Below, in pieces: positions 8,984 to 18,489 of a stretch of 64,000 nucleotides of DNA (positions within the stretch are counted from its first letter, which is position 1; each line of letters starts with the position of its first letter). The translations under genes were made by a program, and so were the position numbers. The notes below the pieces were generated by a model, which saw only the letters and a list, made by a program, of their open reading frames with translations, was not told where the DNA came from and made no database searches. Location of the stretch: assembly GCF_048270095.1 (NCBI RefSeq), contig NZ_JBLWTL010000002.1, positions 62,001 to 126,000 on the forward strand, read 5' to 3'. This DNA comes from Maricaulis sp048270095. Lineage in GTDB: Bacteria > Pseudomonadota > Alphaproteobacteria > Caulobacterales > Maricaulaceae.

Positions 8984-9943
8984 GTGGCGTCTCGTCGTTC
9001 AGGACGGCATGAAGGTGAGGGTGGGGTTCGGTTTTCCCGAACCCTGTTTATCGCCCTGCTTGTCCTCTCCGGTGCCCTGATCGCATTTGATCGTCCTGAA
9101 ACACGCTCGGCCGGCTTTGCCAGCTTCCGCGCAGGCTTTACCGATATCGCTGCGCCAGTCCTGGAACTGGCCGCCCAGCCGGTTCGCGGACTGAAGGGGA
9201 TTGGCCCCTATTTCCGGCGCCAGGGGGGGCTCGCGGCCGAGAATGCCGAGCTGCGTCAGCAATTGGTTGAAGCGCGCTATTGGGAAGATCTCGCCTATCG
9301 CCAGCGCGACCGGATCGAGGTCTATGAAGCGGCGCTCGACATCAACACACCGGCCACACAGGAGCGGATTGGCGCCTGGACGGTGGCCGATCCGGAAGGC
9401 CCTTTCGTTCGTGCCCGCCTGATCGGTCGCGGCCGCGATGCCGGCATTGATGATGGCTATCCGGTAATCAATCTGTACGGCCTGGTCGGACGCGTGTTCG
9501 AAAGCGGCCGCCGCTCCGCGCGCATTCTTCTGCTGACCGACCTCAACAGCCGCATTCCGGTCATGGCCGACCGCTCCAATGCGCGCGCGATCCTGATTGG
9601 CGACAACACCTCTTTTCCGCGCCTGGACTATGTCGGTCGCGACGCTGACATCCAGCCGGGTGATCGCATTGTCAGCTCTGGTGATGACGGCATCCTGCCG
9701 CGCGGCCTGCCGGTCGGCGAAGCGGTGGAGGCCCGTGACGGAAGCTGGCGCGTCCGGCTTTATTCCGATCAGGCCCCGGTGGATTTCGTCTGGGTGTGGC
9801 CGTACCAGCGGATCGAAGCGCCGGTCGACGAGCCAGAGGCCGCCGCGCTCGAGGCGGCCATGGATGCGCAGGGCCCTGAAGCCGACGGCGCTCCCGCCGC
9901 GACACCGGACAGCGAAGCCCTGCCGGATGGAGGCGAGCAATGA
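8984..9943 (+). CDS. mreC: MreC, elongasome scaffold
   Basis: Periplasmic scaffold that links MreB/MreD to PBP2-RodA. The 319-residue protein has a basic cytoplasmic N-terminus, a membrane anchor at about residues 18-38 (TLFIALLVLSGALIAFD), and a coiled coil (AENAELRQQLVEARYWEDL). The twin beta-barrel core has GLVGRVFESGRRSARILLLT and SGDDGILPRGLPVGEAV. The tail from about residue 280 is acidic and Ala/Pro-rich, as in other Caulobacterales. The start is GTG 8984 with CAGGAG upstream. Its stop overlaps the mreD start (ATGA). Confidence 0.94.
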   Translation: MASRRSGRHEGEGGVRFSRTLFIALLVLSGALIAFDRPETRSAGFASFRAGFTDIAAPVLELAAQPVRGLKGIGPYFRRQGGLAAENAELRQQLVEARYWEDLAYRQRDRIEVYEAALDINTPATQERIGAWTVADPEGPFVRARLIGRGRDAGIDDGYPVINLYGLVGRVFESGRRSARILLLTDLNSRIPVMADRSNARAILIGDNTSFPRLDYVGRDADIQPGDRIVSSGDDGILPRGLPVGEAVEARDGSWRVRLYSDQAPVDFVWVWPYQRIEAPVDEPEAAALEAAMDAQGPEADGAPAATPDSEALPDGGEQ

Positions 9944-10461
9944 GAAAACCCTCTGAACGCCAGACACCCTATTGGGCCGCCGCCGCCTGCGCCTTGTCGG
10001 TCTTCCTCGCGCTGGTCGTCCAGGCCGCGCCAACGCAATTGGTCGATGGCGTCAATATCATGCCGACCTGGCCACTGATCGCAATCTTCCTGTGGGCCGG
10101 ATTGCGGCCCTATTTCATGCCTCCGATCCTCGTCTTCTCGATCGGGCTTTTCCAGGACTTGTTGACCGGGGCGCCGATGGGCGTCTGGGCGCTGGCCTAT
10201 CTGGTCTCGATTTCCGCTTTGCGGTTCCGCGGCGAGGATGGCATGCCGCGCGACTTGCCGCCAATCGTCGCCCGCTTTGCGGGAACACTCGTTCTGGCGC
10301 ATGTGATTGCCTATGCCGCCGGTAGTCTGGCGCTGGGCCAGCTCGCCGACGTACGGCCCTTGATGATTGAAGCGACGGCGACCATGCTGATGTTCCCCTT
10401 GATCGCCCATTTCGCGCTGCGCCGCCGGCGCAGCAGCCGAACCGGCTTTATCGGAGGATGA
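9940..10461 (+). CDS. mreD: MreD, rod-shape membrane protein
   Basis: Small polytopic inner-membrane component of the elongasome. The 173-residue product has about five hydrophobic helices, beginning near residues 12-30 (AAACALSVFLALVVQAA) and ending with a basic tail (RRRRSSRTG). Sequence conservation in MreD is low, but the conserved PTWPLIAIFLWAGLRPYFMPP and GLFQDLLTGAPMGVWAL blocks, the size and its place between mreC and the PBP2 gene make the call firm. It overlaps mreC by 4 bp. Confidence 0.93.
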   Translation: MRKPSERQTPYWAAAACALSVFLALVVQAAPTQLVDGVNIMPTWPLIAIFLWAGLRPYFMPPILVFSIGLFQDLLTGAPMGVWALAYLVSISALRFRGEDGMPRDLPPIVARFAGTLVLAHVIAYAAGSLALGQLADVRPLMIEATATMLMFPLIAHFALRRRRSSRTGFIGG

Positions 10462-10500
10462 TCGCGAAACCCGATGCGCGCTGATCGCCAGGAACAGGAT

Positions 10501-12348
10501 ATGAAATTCACCCGCCGCGCCCTGCTGATGGCGGGTGGCGGGGCCCTGGCCTTTACCGGGCTGACTGCACGGCTGTATTCATTGCAGGTGCTGGAAGGCG
10601 AACGCTACCGCCTCCTGTCGGAAAACAATCAGTTCAATTTCCGGCTCGTGCCGCCCTCGCGTGGGCGCATCCTGGATCGCTTTGGCGCCTTGCTGGCGGA
10701 TAATCGTGACAGTTTCCGCGTCCTCATCATTCCCGAACAGGCCGGCGATATCGCTGCGGCACTAGACCGGCTCGCGCGCTTCATGCCGTTGAGCGATTAT
10801 GAGCGCGAACGCGTCTTGCGCGCCGCCAGCCGCGGCCAGCGTTTCAATGCCATCACCGTCGCCGAGGACCTCGATTGGCAGACCTTCTCCGCGATCAATC
10901 TCAATGCCCCTGAGCTGGCGGGCATGGCGCCGGATGTCGGCGAAGTGCGCTCCTACCCTTATGCCGCGGCTTTCGCGCATGTGGTGGGATATGTGCAAAC
11001 GCCCAATGAGGACGATCTCGCCAATGAGTCCCGCGAGGCCGAGCGGTTGCTGCGCCATCCCGGCTTCAAGGTCGGCAAGACCGGCGTCGAGGTTGCGCGT
11101 GAACAGGATTTGCGCGGGTCTGCCGGCGCTTTGAAGATCGAGGTCAATTCGGTGGGTCGTGTGATCCGTGAATTGCCCGAACAATCCAACGCCCCGCAGC
11201 AGGGCCAGGATGTTGTCATGACGCTGGACGCCGATATCCAGCAATATGCCTATGAGCGGCTCGGCCAGGACAGCGCGGCCGCGGTGGTGATCGACGTCAA
11301 TAGTGGCGAATTGATCGCCCTGGTTTCAGCGCCCAGCTTCGATCCCAATCTCTTTGTGGGAGGGATTTCGAGCGCTGATTTCTCGGGTCTGCGCGATAAT
11401 GACCACCGGCCGCTCTTCCAGAAATCGATCCAGGGCACTTATCCGCCTGGTTCGACCTTCAAGGCGGTCTCGGCCGCGGCGGCGATCGAGCACAACGTCT
11501 TCCGGCCCAATGAGACCGTGCACTGTTCCGGCTCTGTGCGGCTGGGCGAACGCGAATTCCATTGCTGGCGCCGTCAAGGTCACGGTGCCGTCAATCTGCG
11601 TACGGCGGTGAAGACGTCGTGCGACATCTTCTTCTATGAAGCGGCGCAACGGCTGGGTATCGAGCGACTGCACGCGATGGGGCAACGTTTTGGCATCGGT
11701 CAGCCCTTCGATATCGGAATTTCCGGCGTCGCGCGCGGCATCATGCCGGACCCGGCCTGGAAACGGGCCCAGCGTAACCAGGGCTGGTCGACCGGCGATA
11801 GCTACAACACCGTGATCGGGCAGGGCGCCATGCTGGCCTCGCCGCTGCAATTGGCGGTGATGACGGCGCGCGTCGCCTCGGGCCGTGCGGTCGAGCCAAC
11901 GCTCTACCGCAATGCCATGGCGCCGCCGGCACCGCATATGGGCCTGCGTGATGAATCGCTGGTGCAAGTGCGCGATGCCCTGCGCGCAGCGGCCGAGGAG
12001 CCGGGCGGCACGTCCTTCGGGCTTGGCGGTCTTGGCATTGACGGCATCGAGATGGCCGGCAAGACCGGAACGGCGCAGGTCTATTCGATCACCGCAGCCG
12101 AGCGTGAATCCGGTGTGCGAACCCAGCTCGATCTGCCCTGGCGGCTGCGTGATCACGGTCTGTTTGTCTGCTACGCGCCGGCCGATAATCCCAAATATGC
12201 GGTTGTCGTCGTGGTGGAACATGGCGGCGGTTCCAGCGCTGCGACACGACCTGCGCGCGACATCCTGCGCCGGGTTGTGGCCCGCGACCCGTCGAGCCGG
12301 CCCGGTGTTTTCGCCGATTTCGGCAATATTGCGCGGAGCGGTCTCTGA
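10501..12348 (+). CDS. mrdA: Penicillin-binding protein 2 (elongasome transpeptidase)
   Basis: Class B PBP that crosslinks peptidoglycan during cell elongation, partner of RodA. From ATG 10501 the protein has 615 residues: a short basic tail and single membrane anchor (ALLMAGGGALAFTGLTA), a dimerisation/pedestal domain, and a transpeptidase domain. The active-site motifs are Ser318-Thr-Phe-Lys (PPGSTFKAV), the SCD triplet (KTSCDIFF) and AGKTGTAQV. An in-frame ATG at 10474 is possible, but AGGAACAGG sits directly before 10501. The stop shares a base with the rodA start. Confidence 0.95.
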   Translation: MKFTRRALLMAGGGALAFTGLTARLYSLQVLEGERYRLLSENNQFNFRLVPPSRGRILDRFGALLADNRDSFRVLIIPEQAGDIAAALDRLARFMPLSDYERERVLRAASRGQRFNAITVAEDLDWQTFSAINLNAPELAGMAPDVGEVRSYPYAAAFAHVVGYVQTPNEDDLANESREAERLLRHPGFKVGKTGVEVAREQDLRGSAGALKIEVNSVGRVIRELPEQSNAPQQGQDVVMTLDADIQQYAYERLGQDSAAAVVIDVNSGELIALVSAPSFDPNLFVGGISSADFSGLRDNDHRPLFQKSIQGTYPPGSTFKAVSAAAAIEHNVFRPNETVHCSGSVRLGEREFHCWRRQGHGAVNLRTAVKTSCDIFFYEAAQRLGIERLHAMGQRFGIGQPFDIGISGVARGIMPDPAWKRAQRNQGWSTGDSYNTVIGQGAMLASPLQLAVMTARVASGRAVEPTLYRNAMAPPAPHMGLRDESLVQVRDALRAAAEEPGGTSFGLGGLGIDGIEMAGKTGTAQVYSITAAERESGVRTQLDLPWRLRDHGLFVCYAPADNPKYAVVVVVEHGGGSSAATRPARDILRRVVARDPSSRPGVFADFGNIARSGL

Positions 12349-13493
12349 TGGCGGTCTTCCGGGAAAGTGTGCCTCGCGACCTGCCGGGCAAGTTGATGGA
12401 ACTCAACTGGTCGCTGGTGCTTCTCCTTGTCCTGATTGGCGCGGCGGGCGTCGGCATGTTGTACTCGGTGGGCGACGGGTCATGGGAGCCCTGGGCGGTG
12501 CAACACGCTATCCGTTTCGCGGTTGGCTTCGTCGCCATGCTGGTTATCGCCATGTTCCCGCCCCGCTTCTGGATGGGTGTGGCCTATCCGGTCTATACCG
12601 TCGCGCTCATCCTGCTGATCGGCGCGGAATTATTCGGTGCCACGGTCAATGGTTCGCAACGCTGGCTCGATATAGGCCCGATCCGCCTGCAGCCCTCGGA
12701 ACTCATGAAGATCGCCCTGGTATTCGCACTGGCGCGTTTCTATCACGACCTGCCGACCGAGCGGGTTTCCCGGCTCGGTGGTCTGCTGGTGCCGGCAGCC
12801 CTGATCGGCGTGCCGGCCATGCTGATCCTGAAACAGCCTGACCTGGGTACGACCCTGCTTCTGGTCGCGACCGGCGGCGCGGTGGTCTTTCTTGCGGGCC
12901 TGAGCTGGAAAGTCATCCTGCCCGGCGCCGTTGCCGGTCTGGCCGCAGGCATCGGTTTCTTCAGCTATGGTCTGGAAGACTATCAACGCCAGCGCATCAT
13001 GACGATGTTCAACCCGGATTCCGATCCCCTCGGTGCCGGCTATCAGATCCTGCAGTCCAAGATCGCCCTGGGGTCGGGTGGTTTCACCGGCAAGGGTTTC
13101 ATGGAAGGCACGCAGTCACAGCTCGACTATCTGCCCGAAAAACAAACCGACTTCATCTTCACCATCCTCGGCGAGGAGTTCGGCTTCGTCGGCGGTCTGG
13201 TCATCCTGACGGTCTATGCCCTGATCCTGGCCAATACCGTCGCCATTGCGACGAGCTGCAAATCGACCTTCCTGCGCCTGACAACAATGGGTGTTGCCAC
13301 CACATTCGGGCTCTATGTCTTCATCAATGTCGGCATGGTGATGGGGGTCCTGCCGGTCGTTGGTGTGCCGCTGCCGATGATTTCCTATGGCGGGACTGTG
13401 ATGCTGGCCGTGCTCGCCGGGTTCGGACTCATCCTCGGCGCGCATATTCACCGCAATGCCGAGCCGCCACGCGGTGTCGGGCTGTTCGGCTGA
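12348..13493 (+). CDS. rodA: RodA, SEDS peptidoglycan glycosyltransferase
   Basis: Polymerises lipid II into glycan strands for the elongasome. The 381-residue polytopic protein carries SEDS-family hallmarks: GSQRWLDIGPIRLQPSELMK, KQPDLGTTLLL, the extracellular loop with GKGFMEGTQSQLDYLPE, KQTDFIFTILGEEFGFVGG, and the C-terminal VGVPLPMISYGGTVM. It overlaps the PBP2 stop by one base (TGATG) and is the last gene of the shape operon. About 110 bp without a gene follow before the next transcription unit. Confidence 0.96.
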   Translation: MAVFRESVPRDLPGKLMELNWSLVLLLVLIGAAGVGMLYSVGDGSWEPWAVQHAIRFAVGFVAMLVIAMFPPRFWMGVAYPVYTVALILLIGAELFGATVNGSQRWLDIGPIRLQPSELMKIALVFALARFYHDLPTERVSRLGGLLVPAALIGVPAMLILKQPDLGTTLLLVATGGAVVFLAGLSWKVILPGAVAGLAAGIGFFSYGLEDYQRQRIMTMFNPDSDPLGAGYQILQSKIALGSGGFTGKGFMEGTQSQLDYLPEKQTDFIFTILGEEFGFVGGLVILTVYALILANTVAIATSCKSTFLRLTTMGVATTFGLYVFINVGMVMGVLPVVGVPLPMISYGGTVMLAVLAGFGLILGAHIHRNAEPPRGVGLFG

Positions 13494-13605
13494 TCGGCTG
13501 TTCGCAGCAATCCCGAGCTTGACCCGGCTGTAGGGTTGGGGAAATGTGCGCTCCAATTAATAACCGTCCAGGCGCATAGACCGCCGGACATGAGGGGAGA
13601 GTTTC

Positions 13606-14958
13606 ATGGCAGCAGCGCTCGCGAGCACGCACGCCCACTGGTCGTCGCGTTTTGCATTCATCATGGCCGCCGTCGGCTCAGCCGTCGGTCTCGGCAATCT
13701 CTGGCGCTTCCCGTTCATGACGGGCCAGAATGGCGGCTCGGCCTTCGTGCTGATCTATATCGGCTGCGTCATCCTGTTTGCCCTTCCGGTCCTGATGGCC
13801 GAACTGGCGATCGGGCGTCACGCGCAACAATCCGCGATCACATCGACCCGCAAAATGGCGATCGAAGCCGGCAAGTCCGGTAATTGGTCGATCGTCGGCT
13901 GGGTCTGTACCGCTGCCGGTTTCCTCGTACTGACGACCTATAGTGTTATCGCCGGCCAGGTCATGGCGTTCTCCGCCGCCGGCTTTGCCGGTGGGTTCGC
14001 CCAGCCTGATGGCGCGACGATGTTCTACGGCACTGACGGCGTCAAAATGCTCTGGCATTTCGGCTTCATGGTCCTGACCATTCTGGTTGTCTCACGAGGC
14101 CTGAAAGGCGGGATTGAGCGCGTCGCCACAATCCTGATGCCGCTCTTCTTCCTCGTCCTGATCGGCCTGACGATCTATTCGATGATGAATGGTGCGGCCG
14201 GCGAAGCCCTCAACTACCTGTTCGCGCCTGATTTCAGCGCCGTCTCGGGCCAGACCTTCGTCGCCGCGCTCGGCCAGGCTTTCTTCTCGGTCAGCGTCGC
14301 CTCGGCCATCATGATCACCTATGGCTCCTATCTGCCGCGCGATTCCAACATCGGCTCTTCGTCGGTTCTGATCGTTTCGGCTGATACGATGGTTGCTCTG
14401 ATTGCCGGCCTGATGATCTTCCCGATCGTCTTCATGGTCGGGATGGACCCGGCTGCCGGGCTCGGCCTGATCTTCACCGCCCTGCCGCAGGTTTTCTCGA
14501 CCATGCCGGCCGGTAATTTCATCGGTGGGGCCTTCTTCGCCCTGGCCTTCATCGCCGCCCTGACCTCGTCCATCTCCCTGCTCGAGGCGACCGTCGCCTT
14601 CGTCGAGGAGAATGCGAGTTTCGGTCGTTCGATGACCGCCTGGCTGCTGGGTGGCTTTGCCTTCATGATCGGCGCCGGTGCCGTCTATTCGGAAGCCTTT
14701 GCCGGCGGTTTCGTCGACGTGCTGTCCGGTCAGATCCTGCTGCCGCTTGGTGGCTTCCTGGTCGCGGTCTTCGCTGGTTGGGTGATCCCGAAGAGCCTGA
14801 TGCGGACTGAACTGAGCCACGCTTCGCCGGGCCTGTTCGCCTTCTTCCACTTTGCGGTGCGCTATATCGTACCCGTGGCGATTGGCTCCATCCTGGTGCT
14901 TGGCCTGGATGATCGCTTCAATGCCGGCCGGCTCGGCACCATGATTGGTCTCGGCTAA
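13606..14958 (+). CDS. Sodium-dependent transporter, SNF/NSS family
   Basis: Sodium-coupled symporter of the neurotransmitter:sodium symporter family (LeuT/MhsT type), probably for an amino acid. The 450-residue protein starts with the family signature WSSRFAFIMAAVGSAVGLGN and LWRFPFMTGQNGGSAFVLIY, which builds the Na+ and substrate site in helix 1. About eleven to twelve hydrophobic segments can be counted. ATG 13606 has GGGGAGAG upstream. It is a single-gene unit closed by a strong terminator at 14997-15032. The substrate cannot be read from the sequence. Confidence 0.92.
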   Translation: MAAALASTHAHWSSRFAFIMAAVGSAVGLGNLWRFPFMTGQNGGSAFVLIYIGCVILFALPVLMAELAIGRHAQQSAITSTRKMAIEAGKSGNWSIVGWVCTAAGFLVLTTYSVIAGQVMAFSAAGFAGGFAQPDGATMFYGTDGVKMLWHFGFMVLTILVVSRGLKGGIERVATILMPLFFLVLIGLTIYSMMNGAAGEALNYLFAPDFSAVSGQTFVAALGQAFFSVSVASAIMITYGSYLPRDSNIGSSSVLIVSADTMVALIAGLMIFPIVFMVGMDPAAGLGLIFTALPQVFSTMPAGNFIGGAFFALAFIAALTSSISLLEATVAFVEENASFGRSMTAWLLGGFAFMIGAGAVYSEAFAGGFVDVLSGQILLPLGGFLVAVFAGWVIPKSLMRTELSHASPGLFAFFHFAVRYIVPVAIGSILVLGLDDRFNAGRLGTMIGLG

Positions 14959-14996
14959 CCACCGCCCGCATTGCCGGGCACAGGCATACAAGGAAA

Positions 14997-15032
14997 GGCC
15001 CCGCCGGCGCAGATCGCAGGCGGGGCCTTTTT
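14997..15032 (+). terminator. Rho-independent terminator after the SNF transporter
   Basis: GGCCCCGCC at 14997-15005 pairs perfectly with GGCGGGGCC at 15019-15027 around a 13-base loop, followed by TTTTT. On the opposite strand the flanking A residues could also serve the converging iminopeptidase gene. Confidence 0.9.
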
Positions 15033-15079
15033 CTGTCTAGACTCAGGCCTGGCGAGCGCCGTCGCCGGTGATCCTGCCG

Positions 15080-16054
15080 CTAGCTGAACTGGTCGGCGAA
15101 CGCATCTGTGGCGCGCACCAGCCCGTCGACAATCCCCGGCTCGCCGGCGGCATGGCCCGCATCGGGAATGATGCGTAGCCGCGCCCGCGGCCATTCGCGC
15201 GCCAGGCTCCAGGCCGTCTGCGGCGGCGTCACAACGTCATAGCGGCCCTGCACGATGATGCCGGGCAGGTGTTTGAAGCGCGGCGCGCTGTCGATCAGGG
15301 CGCCATCATGCTCCAGAAATCCCTTGTGGAAGAAGTAATGCGTCTCCATCCGGGCGAGGGCATCGGCGCGCAGCGGATCGGCCAGCGGCGCATCGGGTTG
15401 CCCGGCCAGGCTGATCAGCGCACTTTCCCAGCGCGCCCAGGCGAGCGCATCGGGGCGCCGACGCACGATGTCCGGCTCCTGCATGCGCTCATAATAGGCC
15501 TTGAGGACGTCCCCGGATTCTGTCGCGCTGAGCGAACCGGTCAGCCGCTCCCAGCTGTCCGGAAACAACATGTTGGCACCGCGCCGGTAGAACCAGTCGA
15601 GCTCGACCTGGCGGCATGTAAACACGCCGCGCAGGATCAGTCCCAGGCATTGGCTGGCATGTTCGCGGGCATAGGCGAGCGCCAGGGTTGCGCCCCATGA
15701 GCCGCCAAAAACCACCCATTTATCGATCCCGAGCGCGGCGCGAATGCGCTCGATATCGCCGACAAGATGGGCGGTGGTATTGGCGTTCAGGGCACCATGC
15801 GGTGTCGAGCGGCCGCAGCCGCGTTGGTCGAACAGGATGATGCGATAGCGCTCAGGGTCGAAAAAACGGCGCAATGCCGGTGAGATGCCGCCGCCGGGAC
15901 CACCATGAAGGGCGATGACCGGCAATCCGTCCGGGCGACCGCAATCCTCGATATAGAGTTCATGTCCGTCCCCGACCGGCAGGCGCGAGGCCTTGTTGGG
16001 GCGGATCGGCGGGTAGAGCGGGCGGCGGGTATAGGCGGTGTCCATCGCGTCCAT
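15080..16054 (-). CDS. pip: Proline iminopeptidase
   Basis: Cytosolic alpha/beta hydrolase that removes N-terminal proline from peptides (family S33). The 324-residue protein has the oxyanion motif HGGPGGG, FDQRGCGRS, and the nucleophile elbow GGSWGATLALAYA. The acid/base pair lies in GRYDVVTPP (Asp) and DAGHAAGEPG (His). The variable cap domain lies in the middle. Length is typical. It converges with the SNF transporter and is divergent from the lipoprotein gene, from which it is separated by about 100 bp of AT-richer DNA. Confidence 0.93.
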   Translation of the reverse strand: MDAMDTAYTRRPLYPPIRPNKASRLPVGDGHELYIEDCGRPDGLPVIALHGGPGGGISPALRRFFDPERYRIILFDQRGCGRSTPHGALNANTTAHLVGDIERIRAALGIDKWVVFGGSWGATLALAYAREHASQCLGLILRGVFTCRQVELDWFYRRGANMLFPDSWERLTGSLSATESGDVLKAYYERMQEPDIVRRRPDALAWARWESALISLAGQPDAPLADPLRADALARMETHYFFHKGFLEHDGALIDSAPRFKHLPGIIVQGRYDVVTPPQTAWSLAREWPRARLRIIPDAGHAAGEPGIVDGLVRATDAFADQFS

Positions 16055-16158
16055 CTATCGTTAGCGCATCATCAATATAATATTGCATAGCTTATCAGAG
16101 CTACTCACTATACGCTCTAGCGAATTGGGGCAGGTTTCGTGTTGGGAATTATCGTTTG

Positions 16159-16830
16159 ATGCGTGGATACCAGGGTGTTCTTGCGGCGATTTGCGCCTGC
16201 GGCTTGATCACGGCCTGTGCCAGCGACCCTATCTCACTTGTTGGATCCGGCGTCTCCGACACCGAGCTGCGCTCGAACCCGGCCCAGGCCAACTTGCTCA
16301 ATGCCGCGCAGACACTCCAGACCAGCTATCGTGACAATGCCTGGGTCCGCACGGACGGAGCCATGCAGACGGCGCGTGGCTGGATGGACCGGCTGACCGG
16401 CCAGGCCGGCAGCGAGGCCGAGCCTGCGGAACAGCCGGGGCAGGCCTATATCGAATTACGCCAGCTGCTGACTTTGAATGGGGCTGCCGCCGCAGAGCTC
16501 GTCGTCACCGACGTCACGCTCGCCACAGCCCAGGCCCGCCAGGTCGACCAGGCGGCTCGGGCCATTATCATCCAGCCGGCCGGCTTTACCCGCTCAACTC
16601 TGACCCGTGATCTCGGTGAGGTCGAAACCGCCATCAATCTGACGCGCGAAGCGGTGACGACATTCGATGCGGTTGTCGCCCTGATGTCGGACCGATTTGA
16701 CGAGGAGCAGCGCGCGCGTGTGAATATCGAACGCGACCAGCTGGCTTTTCTGTCTGAAAGCCTGCGCGACCATGCTGACGCGCTGGCGCGTTTGCGCCGC
16801 GAAATCCGCGATGTTCAGCCCTTTTCCTGA
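16159..16830 (+). CDS. Putative lipoprotein of unknown function
   Basis: A 223-residue product that begins MRGYQGVLAAICACGLITAC, a lipoprotein signal peptide with lipobox LITAC at residues 16-20. The mature part is mainly predicted helix, rich in Ala, Glu and Arg, with ISQ-like repeats such as ARVNIERDQLAFLSESLRDH near the end. No known family is recognised. ATG 16159 is preceded by a TTG in frame, and I prefer the ATG. Its stop overlaps the next gene's ATG by one base (TGATG), so the two are likely co-transcribed, although their products look unrelated. Confidence 0.7.
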   Translation: MRGYQGVLAAICACGLITACASDPISLVGSGVSDTELRSNPAQANLLNAAQTLQTSYRDNAWVRTDGAMQTARGWMDRLTGQAGSEAEPAEQPGQAYIELRQLLTLNGAAAAELVVTDVTLATAQARQVDQAARAIIIQPAGFTRSTLTRDLGEVETAINLTREAVTTFDAVVALMSDRFDEEQRARVNIERDQLAFLSESLRDHADALARLRREIRDVQPFS

Positions 16831-17435
16831 TGCTTGATCCGTCGACCGTCAAAGGCTTCCTCGATCCGGTCGAGGGTGAGGCACTGGCCGCGCTTGCGCG
16901 CGAAGCCGGCCATCTCGGTCCGGTGCTTGAAATCGGCTCCTATTGCGGCAAGTCGGCGCTCTATCTCGGCCCTGCGGCGCGTGAGGCTGGCAGCGTGCTC
17001 TACACGCTCGACCATCATCGCGGCTCGGAGGAACACCAGGCCGGCGAGGAATATCACGACCCCGAACTGTTCAATGCCAAGCTGGGCGCTGTCGAGACCT
17101 TGCCCGCCTTGCGTGAGACGCTGTTCAGGGGTGGGCTCGAGGATTGTGTGATTCCGGTCGTCGGACGTTCGGCCATTATCGCGGCCCATTGGACCACACC
17201 GCTCGGCATGGTCTTCATCGATGGTGGGCATTCCATGGAGGCAGCCCTGGCCGATTATGAGGGCTGGACCGGCCGGATTGTCGCCGGCGGCATTCTGGCC
17301 ATCCATGACGTTTTCCCGGATCCGGCCGATGGCGGTCGGCCGCCCTATGAGATCTGGAAACTGGCGGTCGCGTCGGGTCTTTACGACACCGTCAATCGCG
17401 TCGGGACGCTGGAAGTCCTGCGCCGCCGCGCTTGA
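16830..17435 (+). CDS. Class I SAM-dependent methyltransferase (Methyltransf_24 type)
   Basis: Predicted methyltransferase of 201 residues with a Rossmann fold. The SAM motif is VLEIGSYCGKSALYLGPAA at residues 33-51. Motif II (acidic) lies in LYTLDHHRG, and FIDGGHSMEAALADYEGW plus LAIHDVFPDP resemble the Methyltransf_24/cephalosporin hydroxylase-like group, whose members often act on sugars. The substrate is unknown. It is coupled to the lipoprotein gene upstream. At its 3' end it overlaps the convergent toroid-protein gene by 44 bp, suggesting a long-standing arrangement of the two. Confidence 0.85.
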   Translation: MLDPSTVKGFLDPVEGEALAALAREAGHLGPVLEIGSYCGKSALYLGPAAREAGSVLYTLDHHRGSEEHQAGEEYHDPELFNAKLGAVETLPALRETLFRGGLEDCVIPVVGRSAIIAAHWTTPLGMVFIDGGHSMEAALADYEGWTGRIVAGGILAIHDVFPDPADGGRPPYEIWKLAVASGLYDTVNRVGTLEVLRRRA

Positions 17436-18489
17436 GCGCGAATTCCGGCACGGCATTCTTGATCAAGAGAGTCGAGCCCTTGCTCAGCCCCTGAATCGCG
17501 TCCGCGGCCAGCACCATGGCCCCTGCGGTCCAGGACGGGCGTTCATAGGGCCAGATGACGCCCTCCTCGAACTGCCATCCCATCCAATAGCCGCCATCCT
17601 TGGCCGCCAAGGGCGCGAGGTCTGCGAGCAGGGATGTGGCCTGGCTCGTCTTGCCGACCGCCATACAGGCCAGCGCCAGCTCCGCCGTTTCGGCGGCGGT
17701 CACCCAGGGCTCGTCGGCGACGCAGCGGCAGCCCAGTCCCGGCTCGACGAAGTCGGTCCAGCGGGCATAGAGACGGGCGCGGCCGGTCTCGATCGGCAAG
17801 ACACCGGCCAGCACCGGGTAATACCAGTCCATCGCATAGCGGCGGCGATCAATGCCGGTACGGTCGAAGCGGGCGTCATTTTCGCGCAAGGCCGCGCCGA
17901 GCCGCTGTCGGGCCTGCATCCATTCGCGATCATCATGACCCAGCATGCGCGCGATCTGGATGGCACATTCAAGCGCCTTGTAGAGGCTGGCATTTCCGGC
18001 GCGCAAGGAATCGAGCGCTTCCATTGTCTCGCCCGTATCGGGCGCGCGCCAGACAATATCACCATGGCGCGTCTGATGGCTGAGGACCCAGTTGATCGCC
18101 CGGCGCAATTGCGGCCAGTAGCGTGACACCTCTGCCGGCGTGTCCAGCGCCAGCATGGAGCGCAGCAGGGTGACAGCGGCATAGCCGGAGAAATTCGTGT
18201 CACGTGCGGTCTCCGGCGTGCCCGGCACCAGGCGGCGATTGGCGTCATCGAGCGGCACGGAGGCTCCGAGATCACCGCGCCAGCCACCATCCTCGTCCTG
18301 GCGCTCGAACAGCGCATCAAGCGCCTTGCGGGCGGCGGCGCCGCGACCGGCAATGGCCAGTGCCATCACGCTCTCGCCGTGATTCCAGGCATCCCATATG
18401 CCTGCCTCGACCCAGGGAATGGAGCCGTCGGCTCGTTGCAGGCGCTCGATATGATCGGCGCAGGCAGCAATATCGATCTGTCTGGCCAT
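17392..18489 (-). CDS. Alpha/alpha-toroid protein (prenyltransferase/squalene-cyclase-like fold)
   Basis: A 365-residue protein built of repeated helical pairs with aromatic/glycine motifs such as RADGSIPW, RQDEDGGWRGDLG-like and AKDGGYWMGWQFEEGVIWPYE. These resemble the QW-type repeats of terpenoid cyclases and the prenyltransferase beta-subunit toroid. The DXDD motif of true squalene-hopene cyclases is not seen, so cyclase activity is doubtful. It is last in a minus-strand operon after a GT4 glycosyltransferase and a methyltransferase (stop/start adjacency at 18489). The function is not known; it may bind or process a polyprenyl-linked or glycosylated substrate. Confidence 0.7.
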   Translation of the reverse strand: MARQIDIAACADHIERLQRADGSIPWVEAGIWDAWNHGESVMALAIAGRGAAARKALDALFERQDEDGGWRGDLGASVPLDDANRRLVPGTPETARDTNFSGYAAVTLLRSMLALDTPAEVSRYWPQLRRAINWVLSHQTRHGDIVWRAPDTGETMEALDSLRAGNASLYKALECAIQIARMLGHDDREWMQARQRLGAALRENDARFDRTGIDRRRYAMDWYYPVLAGVLPIETGRARLYARWTDFVEPGLGCRCVADEPWVTAAETAELALACMAVGKTSQATSLLADLAPLAAKDGGYWMGWQFEEGVIWPYERPSWTAGAMVLAADAIQGLSKGSTLLIKNAVPEFALKRGGAGLPASRRD